From: Tremella fuciformis
Lineage: Eukaryota; Basidiomycota; Tremellomycetes; Tremellales; Tremellaceae
Reading direction: 5' to 3'
Length of the DNA stretch: 64,000 bases
NCBI GenBank assembly: GCA_032768795.1
Contig: CP136494.1
Span: 1,736,001 to 1,800,000, forward strand
Position 1 is the stretch's first letter. Every line of letters begins with the position of its first letter. Below the pieces are notes generated by a model. The model had not been told where the DNA came from, ran no database searches, and saw only the letters and a list, made by a program, of their open reading frames with translations. The position numbers were made by a program, and so were the translations under genes. Positions 22,076 to 32,686 of this stretch are shown in pieces.

Positions 22076-22744
22076 TGAGCAACAGAGGTAGGCAGAACGT
22101 GGCGAGCTTTTTGGTCAAGGACTTGTAAGTGTGACGAGGAAGTTAAGCAGCGAGAGCCAAACGGTATCTAGATACGTCGACTGGCGCATCGGGGCAGAGT
22201 TCTTCGAGATGCACTTGGTGGACTATGACACGTGCTCCAAGTATGTCGCGCCCGAGCGGTATGAGAGCAAGCTCATTCGCAGCTGGTCGAATTGGCAGTA
22301 CCAGGCTGGAGTGGGGAACGACCCGCGAGCATCTCGGCAATTCAATCCCATCAAGCAGGCGGGGGACTATGATGCGCACGGAGAGTACGTGCGGATGTGG
22401 CTGCCGGAGTTGAAGGACGTTCCCGACGAGCTGGTCCAGACGCCTTGGTGTGCGTCCCTTCTTGGCGCATATGCGACCTGGTCCTTGACTGACGTCCAGT
22501 GCTCGGCGACGCCTCGAAGCTGGGCGGGTATCCTGCTCGACCGATCGTCGAGAACCCGCAGTGGCGGAAGCACTATGCCAAGTCGCACGGCGGAGGCAAT
22601 GGTAGCAGGTGGAGTCGGGCGAATGGCCATCAGAGCCATAGCGGGGGATCCGACCAGGGTCGAGGAAACTATCGTGGGCGCGGCGGGCGAGGGAGGGGAG
22701 GTCATGCTGGGCATGGTGGGGCCAAGGGCGACAAGGACAACTGA
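22076..22744 (+). pseudogene. CRY-DASH photolyase/cryptochrome, 3' part with RGG tail
   Basis: Resumes the CRY-DASH frame at the base after the Helitron: [17 protein letters not shown], then, across short introns 22125-22171, 22241-22282 and 22450-22499, [54 protein letters not shown] and [12 protein letters not shown]. These are the FAD-binding core motifs of the photolyase family. The last ~60 residues are glycine/arginine/histidine-rich ([18 protein letters not shown]), an RGG-type tail as reported for several fungal and plant CRY-DASH proteins, likely nucleic-acid binding. It has no start of its own and is separated from the 5' part by 7.2 kb. Confidence 0.9.
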
Positions 22745-22875
22745 GACGAAGTGGACTCCCCGCAGTCTGGCACATTAGCCACACATGGGCATAGCACAAT
22801 CACATGCAATACAACATGCATCCCAAGCATCACAAAAATAGCTACAGTCGAGGTCGATCTTGGAGAAGGTATGTA

Positions 22876-23776
22876 TCAGTGCGCCCGCTGTGTGAGCCAT
22901 GCGAGTACAATGTCGAGATTATGTTTCGTCTTGTTACTTGTCGAATAACACTGAGGTCAGTGGCTGTCCAGTCACTGTGTCTTCGGCGAAGCTTGGATAC
23001 CCACCGAGACGACGCGACTCCGGATCTCCCCTAAGCGCATCTGCCGTATGAGATCGTCCACGCCGAGCGCACCGGGCAGATCGTTCTTGTTGGCAAGGAC
23101 CAACAAGGGCACAGCTGCCAGCGCAGGAAGGGACAGGAGAGAATGCAGTTCTGCCGTGGCTGTAGGGATGGATTTTGCCTGAGCCGCGTCAGCATGAGAA
23201 GGCTAGGCCACACGAGTCCCGATGATGACTTACGTCGGCGGCGTCCACAACGTATCTGGCCATCAGCTCTCGTCCATTTCCCCCCTCCGTCGAGCCGCAT
23301 GGCACAGAGACATCTCGACAGCCTCAATGCTGTCGTCTCGAGAGGATGCGCCTGCTTGTGCGAGCTGCCACTCACACAATCGCGTCCGCGCCCCTGCAAT
23401 ACCGATCCCACATGCTCCGGAACTTGGGCTGGCCCGCCACATCCCACACCTTCATCGTGACATTGCCTTTGCGCACCTGCCGCAGGTTGAACGCCACAGT
23501 CGGCACGACGTCTTCGGACCACTGGTCCGACCCGAGGACATTGACGAGGCTGAGCGTCAGCGAGCTAAGCGCAAGCGGGGCCGGGGCGAGTCTCTGCGCT
23601 ACGCAGGGCCGCTCAGCCGAGAAACGCACGAGGTCTTTCCGCTTGCCTGCAGTCAGCTGTGTCGGATTCTCCTATCTGGGTGGACGCACCTGTAGTCCCA
23701 CAATGGTCACCTCGAGATGTTTGGCAAAGAATAACGAGCGCAGCCAGCCAAGCAGGGAGGACAGGATGAACGCCAT
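22876..23776 (-). CDS. ARL8: ARL8-type small GTPase, about 182 aa
   Basis: ARF-like GTPase that in animals directs lysosome and vesicle transport on microtubules. The start [19 protein letters not shown] is the ARL8-specific amphipathic N-terminus without the ARF glycine. P-loop [10 protein letters not shown], switch region [29 protein letters not shown] (almost invariant in ARL8), NKNDLPGAL and the C-terminal [11 protein letters not shown] are all present after removing five introns of about 45-100 nt (for example GTGCGT...TGCAG near 23690-23645 and GTGGGT...CTCAG near 22990-22937). The WDVAGQ in place of WDIGGQ is a minor variant. Stop at 22876-22878. Confidence 0.93.
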
Positions 23777-24106
23777 TCCGATCAGTCGCCAAGCTGGATT
23801 GAGCCGAGAGGAGGCACAAGCGTTCGTCCAAGTATTCCGCCTTCAAGATACACGACTGATATTGTACGTCGCAGAACGAAGCGCCGCCGCCGCCGACGAT
23901 GCAATCGAGAGAGGATGTCCGAGTGACGCAATCGAATTTGATTCCGATCCCTCCAAAGATACAGCTGCATCGCTATTGCATGACCTCTCATCGCTCATCA
24001 TGTAGCCTTCAAGTTCGTCTATTCGTACAAACATCATACCGCATAGACTCCAGACATTCCCAAAGCTGGTATAGATCACATTTTCACCGTCCAAAGCAAG
24101 TCCACA
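23777..24106. other. intergenic, 330 bp
   Basis: Promoter side of ARL8 and 3' side of the PalI/Rim9-like gene. No coding or RNA feature recognised. Confidence 0.4.
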
Positions 24107-26023
24107 CTAGCTATGCCGGTAGCTCGACTTTTCCTGCGGGTATTGCGAGCTGCCAGCCACGGCTCCATAGCTTGGTGGTCGGACGCTCTCTGAACCGTCT
24201 TGCTCTTGCTGGCCGTACGTCGTCCCGGACAGCAGATTTGACGGGTAGCCCACGATGCCGTCCCGGGCGACCTGGTAGTCGTGAGGTGAAACGGGACTTC
24301 GCAATAGCGGGCTGTCGGTACCATGACCGACCAGATGTTGCGGTTGAGGCTGTTGAATTTGTGCGCCATAATCATGCTGCGGCTGCGCCGGCGGAGGAGT
24401 GACGCCGAATGTTGCGCCCGTGTAGTCTCGCGAGTGGCCAATGTCCGAGGTGGCCGCCCGGCCAATCCCACCCAAACCATCATCGTATCCGCCATGAGCA
24501 TCCGAATGCTGTGAGACGCGCTGACCATGGCCTTGAGATGACCCGTCATAGTTGTAATAATCATATCCCGACTGCCGTGGGGTCGGCTGGCGAGCTGCAG
24601 CCGGCGGCGGCGCAGGTGTAGCAGTGGGCATGGGCATCGGGGTCGTTGTCGTGGGCGGGTACGAATGTTGCTGCTGTTGGTTCGCTTGAGCGCCATAGGG
24701 ATTCTGGTAGGGGTCGGAGGAGCTGGAATACTGTCGAGAATACGGATCATAATTTTGCTGTTGTTGCTGATTGTACGGGTCGTTCTGCTGCTGCGCATAC
24801 GGGTCGTGGTAATTTTGGTCGTAATCTGGCCTTTCAGCTTGACCCTCCGGCGGGACGAGACCAAGCTCAGACCCACACTGTTGATCTCCCTGACCATAGC
24901 CATAGCCTGTCGCCGCAGGCTCTGGACGCTCAACACCTGCACCACCCGCACCAACACCAACAAAGTCGCCAGCATGCGTCATTGCGCTTGGCGAAAGGGG
25001 CCTCTGTGTGGCAGCGCCATACTGATCCTGGCTCCACCCAGCCTGGCCATATCCCGGTCCTGTTGGATAGCCATTGACGGGCGTGCGGTCGTATCTCCTG
25101 CCATGGCCTGTCCCGACCCCGTTAATGACACTCCCATCTCGCCTCAAACCGCCGGGCATATTCTGAGTGTCGTCGTACAGATATTTGTTCTCCTCGTCGT
25201 CTTTGGCCGTAAGAGGCGTGCGCTCAAGCTCTTGGAAGCTAGGGAGGCCCTGCTCCTTCTTCCTGAGCTGCTCGTCGCGGATCGCCTGCAGGCGAAGGTC
25301 GTCCGGTCCCTGCGAAGACGCGGGCTGGTATGCATTCTTCGGGTCGCCGCTCTCGCGCGTGTTCCTGCGTCCAACACAGCACCGCCCTATACCGTACGCG
25401 CAACCGGCAAAGCCACACAAGAGCCAGGCGGCAAGTGTGAGCCACACGGAGATGCCGATGGAGGCGGAAGCGCCGTCCACATCGTCTATGCGCGCCTTGG
25501 CGATGTAGAAAATGACGAGGTCGAAGATGAGCGCGAGAAGCGACACGGATGACCCTAGCGATGCGAAACACGTCGGGAAGCACAGGACGGAGAGGGATGA
25601 GATGTGCGATAGGAGTCCAAAGACGGTGGAGAAGACTGCAAACGCCAGTGCGATAATGTGCAGGATGAGCGTGTAAGTGAGGTACTTCGTGACTGTCTTG
25701 GGTATGCTGAAGACGGAGACGCCGAATACAGTATTGGGGTCTGTGCATCAGCCCACACCGATGCGGTCGAGGAGCAGACGTGAGGGACAAGAGGGCGGCT
25801 CACCAAACTCGTACCCCACCGTCGGGCCAGTGCAATTGCTGTCCAGGCAGTATCCCAGTGTCCCCAGCTTAAGGGTGCCAGAGATGCTCGACGAGTCATA
25901 AGTCGCGGAGAGAAAGTACTGGCTCTTCAATAGAGGCGTGTTGAACGAGACGAGGGCGAGGATGATGGCAGCTGCAAGCGATAGAAGGGTGCCCGGCGTG
26001 GCCGAGCGATATCGGACAGCCAT
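24107..26023 (-). CDS. PalI/Rim9 family pH-response membrane protein
   Basis: Four-span SUR7/PalI protein that in fungi helps the plasma-membrane pH sensor of the Rim101/PacC pathway. Exon 1 begins MAVRYRSATPGTLLSLAAAI with the first span, then an extracellular loop with paired cysteines (GYCLDSNCTGPTVGYEFG). Later exons supply TLILHIIALAFAVFSTVFGLL, SVSLLALIFDLVIFYIAKARI and ISVWLTLAAWLLCGFAGCAYG. The long cytosolic C-terminus (~390 residues) is rich in Gln, Tyr and Pro with DPY repeats (NDPYNQQQQQNYDPYSRQ). The short N-terminal membrane domain with a long low-complexity tail is the usual layout in basidiomycetes. Whether it acts in pH sensing in this species is inferred from the family. Confidence 0.85.
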
Positions 26024-26615
26024 GACGAGTGATGCTCCTCAGTCTCCTCCGCTTTTACCAGATTGCACTTTCTCTCCTCAGCTTCGTGAAGGCGACCAGC
26101 GCCGTTTTCGCCCCGAGCTCGGTCCAACAACAGAGGTCGGAATGGTCGGTCGGTCGTCAAGTCGGTTCAGAGGTCGTCCTTTGTCGCTCGACTCCCAGTC
26201 GCAGATTGACTATGGTAAGGAGGAACGGAAGAGTCGGAGCAACGTTGGCAGATAGCGAGAAAGTTGTCCAGCCAGTGATCATGTGTTACAAAGAGGGAAG
26301 GAAAGATGCGATGCTATCATAGTGGACGGTGTCAGTGGCTCGCGTCTGGTTTCTCTCGCCGCCGCCGCCGCCGGATCAAAAGGCGGTGCGACATTAGCCA
26401 AGCCCTTTTTAACCCTTTGCCTCATTAGGAAATTCGATGCATTACGGTTTCGGCGTCACTGCACTGCTCCAGTCGAAGTACAAGAGTGCATAAACAGATT
26501 CTGGCAGCAGGATATACGTATGGAATCAGGCCGCAACTGGCGAGGATAGGGGTAGTGGTATACGCATGAGGGATCCGGAACACAAAATATAAGACATCTA
26601 TGTGAGCCACGACCA
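26024..26615. other. intergenic, 592 bp
   Basis: Upstream of the PalI/Rim9 gene and downstream of the HMG-box gene. Contains a GCC-repeat stretch near 26360-26372. Nothing else recognised. Confidence 0.4.
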
Positions 26616-27722
26616 TTACTCCTTGGCCTTCTTCTTCTTCTGCATGTCAGAATCAAGCATTGAGGTGACATAGAACTTACCTTCTTGTCTGAAGTCGGGT
26701 CGAGCATCGTTGCGACGGCGCCCTCCTCTTCTTTGCTCTTTCGCTTCTTTTCCTTTTTGCTGGACGCCGGGGCAGGGGTCGCTATAGCCGCGGCGGTCGG
26801 GGCAGCAGGGACTGGCTTAGCTACCTTGGTTTTGGCGGGCGGAGTCTGGCGATCAGCATCCGGTTCGCATTCATGTCTAGAGGGCACTCACGGGTTCCGA
26901 ATCATCGGAGTCATCCGAGTCGTCCGAGCTCTCTTCGTCTGACTCGAGGGGAGCAGCGGCGGCGACAGGGACGGTCACACCGAATGACTGATATTTAGCG
27001 TGTTTTCTAGTACCGTCTCCAATCGGCACACACAGGTACAGCACCGCCAGGATGGTTGTACTTTTGCTCCTCCAGCCTGTAAACCTCGATTGCGGCATTG
27101 TACTTGTCCTGGTAGACCTGGCAAATCAGCCAAGCTGTTGCCGCTTGCAGACGTCCACAAGTGGGCGGACCTACCTTCTTCTGTGCGTCGGTCAGGTGCT
27201 TCCAACGCTCTGCAATGTGATCCAAAACCTCGCGGTAGGTCAACTGCGGCTGGCTCGAGCGCAAAGCATCTCGGACTTCGTTCTGGAACAGAATATACGC
27301 GCTTGGAGGGCGTTTCGGCGCGTTGGGGTCTTTCGGTTTCTTCTCGCGCTTCTTGCGCTCCTTCTTGGTGTCAGAAAGGCCGTTGAGTGCCAACGGCGCC
27401 TCGGCCAGCGAGGACGGCATGGCCTGCGCGAGCGCAGTGAGTTCGGACGCGGACAAGTTGGGTATGAGGGGATAGCTCGTAGCGGTCGTACCGAGAGTGC
27501 TGGGTGACAGGCGTGCGTAGTCTTCGATGATGGAGACGCAGCGGGTCATGACGGCCGCGAGATCACGGAATGAGGCGATCATCTGGGAGAGTCAGTTCTG
27601 AGTTGGAGAAAGGCGTTCAGATGCGTGATGACGATGATGGGACAGAAGCGGGATGGGCTTTGGAGCCGATAGCTCACCTCTTGGCGCTTGGCCTCCATCT
27701 CCTCCCATGACGGACCAGACAT
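26616..27722 (-). CDS. HMG-box chromatin protein
   Basis: Starts MSGPSWEEMEAKRQE at 27722, followed after one intron by MIASFRDLAAVMTRC. The basic segment KKERKKREKKPKDPNAPKRPP leads into a single HMG box: SAYILFQNEVRDALR, YREVLDHIAERWKHL and, after another intron, YQDKYNAAIEVYRLEEQKY. The C-terminal part is an acidic Ser/Asp cluster (DEESSDDSDDSDDSE) followed by Pro/Ala-rich and Lys-rich stretches ending KKKKAKE at 26616. HMG-box proteins of this build bend DNA and bind nucleosomes; it resembles Nhp6/Hmo1-type factors but has a longer N-terminal extension. Target genes cannot be inferred. Confidence 0.87.
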
Positions 27723-28181
27723 GACGCTGAGTCGAGACTGCAGGAATCAGTAAGATGTTCAAGGGGAAACCCAGAGCAGTCGAGAAAAGTCGAACAGTGA
27801 ACAGGCAGCATTCCTCTGTTGGGGGAAGCTGGCGAGCATGGGGAGCGATGCGCCGAAGATGACGGGCGCGAGTCTTGGGGGAGTGGCGATGCGAGTGAGA
27901 TGGTTGAAAGAGGCAGGGATGGCCAGGGTGGACCACCTCCACTCACCTATTGAACGGATGGAAGACAAGGTGGAATGGGTTGAAATGGGATTAGGAAGAA
28001 GAGTGGAATAGACGACAACTCTGAAGAGGGGGAAACAGGGGTCGATTAAGCCACCGGTAGCAATCCCATTAAGAACGGAAGGGGGTCCAAGGAAGCGGAA
28101 ATAACAACGCGGGCCCGGAGATTAGACCCGGCGGAGCTAATGTGGCACTTTGCATACAACAGCAATTAGTGGCAGAGTATC
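27723..28181. other. intergenic, 459 bp
   Basis: Upstream of the HMG-box gene and downstream of cyclin L. Short frames are unremarkable; some of this is probably 5' leader, perhaps with a leader intron. Confidence 0.35.
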
Positions 28182-29434
28182 TTACCGCGACAATCCCGTC
28201 CCAGGCGTACCCGTCCACGATCTCGATTCCGCCATGGGCTTTTGCCCGAGCTCACGATTCTCCTCGACCCATCTCCGCACAGCTTTCCGCGAGTCGCACA
28301 GGATCCAAGCACGTCGCCAGCGATTCTCTCTCTGTCTTTCGATTCCGGCATCCTCATTCTGGTTTGGCAAAAGGTCTGGCCTAGGCGCCATACCCCATAC
28401 AGACCAGAGCGATGTGACGTGACCGCTGCAAGACCACATGTCTTCAAATGTCGCGTCGAAGAGGATCCACCAGTTGTCCGGTAACGGTATGCGCAGCATG
28501 CGCGTGCAGAGCAATATAGACGCACACGCAAGGACGTGGGGTGGGTGGAATACGTATATAGGCGTGAGAAGGCTGCAATATCAGCTCCTCACATCCTACT
28601 GGACGAATGTACGGCGATCACGTACGCGTCATTGAGGATGGACCAGCAGGTCTGAGCGACATCTGGCTCGAACACGAGATCAAGGATTTTGAGGTAATTG
28701 ATGACATGTGAATACGGCAAGTCGACCTCAATGTCAGCTATGAGCAACCGTGACACGATCTTGTTGATATACCTGCATGTTGAAACCCAGGCGTTTGAGG
28801 ATCTGCATTTCCGAGCTGACGATCACGTCCTTCCCTGTGTAGCTCAGCTGAATCATTTGCTGGACATGCAATCTAGCTTACAATCCCAGAAGATTTCGTC
28901 ATGGAATCCAGGAGGCTCAAACATGAACCCTTTCCATGAGTCTTGCTCCGCCTTCTCTTTTCCTTTCGCGATCCCGCTGCCCGTGCTTCCAGTATCAAGT
29001 GCCCTTGATACAGGCGAAGGGCCGGCTAAAACTTGCTCCGACGGCAGGGCCAGAAGGTGTCTTATGCGAGCAAGCAAAAAGATATACGTGTTGATGATAT
29101 CCCTCAAGCGACAAGGTGTCTCGTTGAGCTTGGTTGAGAGGTACAATGCCGCAACCGAGATATCTGTGACGCCAAAAGAGAGCATCGAGCTGACATAGTA
29201 GAAGCGGTGCAAGAGAACTTCAGCGGTCGCCATCGTGCTTTGGGGTCTGCTGGTCAGCCAATTGGTCTACCTTGCGGAAATTCGGACATTCAGGTTCAGC
29301 ATGACACCCGCTTCCTGTATCAACATGCACCCAGCAACTCGGAGGTCGGATTCGACTTCGGCCGGGAGCCCGTCTTGGCTCGATGGCGTCGACGTCACCT
29401 GCGCCAACGTGGCGAGAGGGTGCGGATGGGGCAT
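28182..29434 (-). CDS. cyclin L-type cyclin
   Basis: Regulatory subunit for a transcription/splicing-linked CDK (CDK11-like in other eukaryotes). Start chosen at 29434, giving MPHPHPLATLAQVTSTPSSQDG, which matches the cyclin L N-terminus. Cyclin box 1 shows AGCMLIQEAGVMLNL, MATAEVLLHRFYYVSSM, VAALYLSTKLNE and CRLRDIINTYIFL. Box 2 follows with ILDLVFEPDVAQTCWSILND, TPIYVFHPPHVLACASILL and PLPDNWWILFDATFEDMW. Several introns of about 45-65 nt are required. The C-terminus is short (about 70 residues) and lacks the RS domain typical of animal cyclin L. Divergent from the RBM39-like splicing factor next door. Confidence 0.85.
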
Positions 29435-29730
29435 GTTGCAGGCCCAGCCCTCGAGCGTCTTGCGGCTGTGCTGTTTTCTGGACACGGATGCGAGAGGTTG
29501 TCAAGCAACACAAAATGGACCTCTCGAGTGGAGGGCCAGGTCCAATATTCTGTCCGAGGATTACCGATTTTCTCCCAAGGCGAATTCGCTAGAGCCGCGC
29601 CATCTAGTCACGAGAAAGGAAAAGACACCCAGTCACTCATTCCATCGTTTTCCCCATCTGCTCAGCTGGGGGCAGGTCATCAAAGAGGAGCAGGCAACGG
29701 GTAGGTCTCGCCTTTCCGAGCAGTCCAACG

Positions 29731-32236
29731 ATGTCCGACACGCCACCGCTCGACGCGCTGCATGGGGATAGAGACCGTACCCCGGAGCTCACCTCGTGAG
29801 TCCTTTTTCTCCTTCCAGCTCTTACAGCTTTCCATCACACTGGGTGTCACAAGGGGTCGCCTGCCCGCGCTGATCAAGAGGCATCCGCCCACTACTTGAT
29901 GATCGCTGTCGCAGTGAGATCGCCGACCTATCGGCCGGCAGATGCGAAGGTCAAAGCTGACGGCGCAGGAAACGTGAGAGGCGTCAGGACGACGAAGATG
30001 ACCGTGACAGGTCTCATCGACGCCGAGAACGAGAGCGTGACGACCGCGACAGAGGGGACGAGGACGAGCGCGAGCGAAGACATCGCCGACACCGCGAGGA
30101 GCGTGAGCAGAGACGTCCCGATGAGACTGAAGAGGAGCGACGCGAGAGGCACGAGCGTCGGCGGCGTCAGCGAGAAGAGGAGACTGAGGAAGAGCGTGCC
30201 GAAAGGCATCGTCGACGCCGCGAAGAGAGAGAAAAGGAGAAGGAGCGAGACCGCGATGCCAATGGCGATGGTCACTCCAGGTCCGAGCGAGGTGACCGGG
30301 ACAGGCATAGGGACCGCCAGCATGACGATCGTGGACGGGACGATCGCAGAGTGAGGAATGGCGATAGTCACGGCGTTGACGAGCGTCCTTCCCGGGATCA
30401 CCGTGAGAGGGATCGCTCCCGCGAGTCGCACCGATCACACCGTTCGAGAGATGTAGCACCTCGGCACGAGATGTCTCGCGAAGAGAAAGAAGCTGAGCGA
30501 GAGAGGCGCGATCGGGAGATGGCTGCGGAGCGTCGGGAGGCTGCTAGAAGACGAGATGAGCGCTTTGAGCAGGTGCGCATCCCCATTGTTCTCAGGTCCA
30601 CGTGTGTTGACATGCAGATGGACCGGGAGCGAGCTCGCGAAAGGCGTGTCCGGGAAATCAGCAGAGACGTATCGCCCCGTCGTCGACGTCCTTCACCCTC
30701 GTATGAGATGAACAGCCCGCGCGGCCGGCGTACACCTCCGCCTCCGCCGCCTAAAGAGAAGGATCCCGTGACCGAGCTGCTTGACGAGGTGGACTCTGAA
30801 TCTCGATCCGTCTTCATCAGCCAAATTTCGAGCCGCATGACTTCTCAGGATCTTGGCATGTTTTTCGAGGACATGCTTGGCAGAGGTGCCGTGCGAGATG
30901 CCCGAGTCGTTACAGACCGAGGGTCCGGCCGATCCAAGGGGTGAGTCAATCATCCGGAACACCACACTTTGCTGAAAGACCGTAGTATTGGTTACGTCGA
31001 ACTGGACGCCGTCGAACTAGTCAATCGGGCTCTAGCTGTACGTCTTGTTAGGAGACGTTGTCCTTGCTGACGCGTAGCTCTCCGGCACCCTGGTCATGGG
31101 TATGCCGATACAAGTCGTTTTGACCGAATCCGAGCGCAACCGAGAGGGCATGGACCTTGCTTCTACGATCGCAAAGCTGTCTGCATCAAAGGCTCGTCCA
31201 GAAATCCGATATCAAACGCGATTCCCAGCCCTGTCTCAGGACCTGTACATACCACCAGGAGTCGATGTGCACGCCAATCGCGATGCGTCCGTACCGTACT
31301 TCAGGCTTTACATCTCCAACTTGGCTTTCAGCCTGACCGCGGACGATCTTAAACAGGTCTTCGATCCCTTCGGAGAGATCGCCTTTGTGGATCTGCACCG
31401 CGACTTTGTAAGTGTCGCGAATCAAGTTGATTCTGTATTCACTGGCAGTCGGGATCAAGCAAAGGCACTGCCTACGTCCAATTCAAAGACCTGGCCGCCG
31501 CACAGACTGCTTTGGACGCCATGAACAGTTTTGATCTGGCGGGCAAGCCAAGTGAGTTTATCCCTCCTTACTGGCTTGACGAGGTGTGGAGCTGATCTTG
31601 CAGTCTCGGTGCAGACCATTCAGGAACGCGCGACTATCGGTGAAACGCTTGAAGAAGCCGGTCGTGACTCGCGCGAAAACCGCAATCAAGGAATGAGAAT
31701 GGACCACTCCACCCGCATGTCTCTCATGCAGAAATTGGCCCGCACAGACCAGGGCAACGGAGCAGGTTCGGCCAGTCCGGCGCCTCGTTCGTCTGGGTGA
31801 GTATCGCATTCAAGAAGACAAGCGGTGTGTTAATGGCAGTCCGACGACATCGTCCACCGCGCCGACTCAATTTGTTCTCGTCAACAATATGTTCAACCCG
31901 GAGCAGTGAGCTCTTTATTCGCGAGATGCTGTGTACGGAGCTGACAGATTAGGGAGACGGAGCGTAACTGGGATCTGGATCTCGCTGAGGACGTCAAAGG
32001 CGAGGTCGAGAGCAAGTACGGCCGTGTCAAGCGGATCAAGGTGGACAAGATGTCTGCTGTGAGTGCATCTTTGTCCATTACAGGGGTAATCTGACCAATA
32101 GGGTGATGTCTACATGGAGTTTGAGGGCACCGGTGCAGCAGAACGAGCTGTCAAGGGTCTTAATGGGCGTTTCTTTGGCGGCAGGAGCCTTACGGCCGGA
32201 TACATTGGCGAAGGGCTATTCAAGCTGCATATGTGA
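29731..32236 (+). CDS. RBM39/CAPER (Rsd1-like) splicing factor
   Basis: Start MSDTPPLDALHGDRDRTPEL at 29731. A 173-nt intron (29796-29968), long for this region, joins to an Arg/Glu/Asp-rich domain (RERERDDRDRGDEDERER) running to about residue 270. RRM1: SVFISQISSRMTSQDLGMFF, ARVVTDRGSGRSKG, IGYVELDAVELVNRAL. Linker: VVLTESERNREG. RRM2: FRLYISNLAFSLTADDLKQV, DPFGEIAFVDLHRD, AYVQFKDLAAAQTALDAMN. The C-terminal UHM-type RRM contains TQFVLVNNMFNPEQE, WDLDLAEDVKGEVESKYG and GRSLTAGYIGEGLFKLHM. Order and motifs match RBM39/Rsd1, which assists U2AF at 3' splice sites. Stop 32234-32236. Confidence 0.92.
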
Positions 32237-32370
32237 GGAAGGGAACCGGCGCCGGTCGACATCGACATGACATGCATGGCCTATGTTTGCACTTTTGGAC
32301 CAGATTGCCCCGCCTATGTGCGCGATCTGAAGATCTAGGGATCTACTATAATAAAAGAACACGATAGACA

Positions 32371-32414
32371 AACCATGTGGCAACCATGTGGCAACCATGT
32401 GGCAACCATGTGGC
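32371..32414. repeat. tandem repeat, 4 x 11 bp
   Basis: Four perfect copies of AACCATGTGGC. A fifth isolated copy of the core (ACAAACCATGTGGC) occurs at about 32601-32614. Confidence 0.95.
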
Positions 32415-32419
32415 TTTTA

Positions 32420-32515
32420 CTAATGTCATTAGCTTCTCTCGGGGTCACCCATTAGACCGTTTTCCTAATGTCATTAGCTTCTCTCGGGGTCACCCATTAG
32501 ACCGTTTTCCTAATG
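32420..32515. repeat. tandem repeat, 2 x 45 bp plus 6 bp
   Basis: Two identical 45-bp units (32420-32464, 32465-32509) and the first six bases of a third. Each unit opens with the palindrome CTAATGTCATTAG and contains a further CATTAG that can pair with the next unit's CTAATG. Confidence 0.95.
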
Positions 32516-32623
32516 ACAATTACCTTTGACCGCTTACTCCGGAATGTCCCGATGACTCCGACTACGCCCGAAGCCCGCACCGTATAATAGAATACATGAG
32601 ACAAACCATGTGGCCCACAGGTT

Positions 32624-32657
32624 CCCGTGAATTTCACGGGTCAAGACACTAGTGTCT
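32624..32657. terminator. two adjacent palindromes in a convergent 3' region
   Basis: CCCGTGAATTTCACGGG (32624-32640, 8-bp arms, 1-nt centre) and, three bases on, AGACACTAGTGTCT (32644-32657, perfect 14-bp palindrome). Placement 30 bp from the stop of the HAD gene suggests a 3'-end or transcription-stop role, but this is inference. Confidence 0.4.
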
Positions 32658-32686
32658 AATAAGAAAACACGAACCTGAGCTGGCAG

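Larger units (their letters stand above)
32237..32686. other. convergent intergenic region rich in short repeats and palindromes
   Basis: 450 bp between the convergent RBM39-like and HAD genes; should hold both 3' ends. It contains an 11-bp x4 tandem repeat, a 45-bp x2 tandem repeat and two adjacent palindromes, each listed separately. No coding sequence. Confidence 0.7.

Noticed and set aside
13321..22744. A CRIPSR-like, viral or bacterial gene cluster as the source of the 'extra' 7 kb
   Set aside because: No direct-repeat/spacer pattern and no viral structural genes; termini and RepHel identify it as a Helitron.
29680..30459. 260-codon minus-strand frame opposite the RBM39-like gene
   Set aside because: It is the reverse shadow of the Arg/Glu/Asp-rich coding region; low-complexity GA-rich codons leave antisense frames open.
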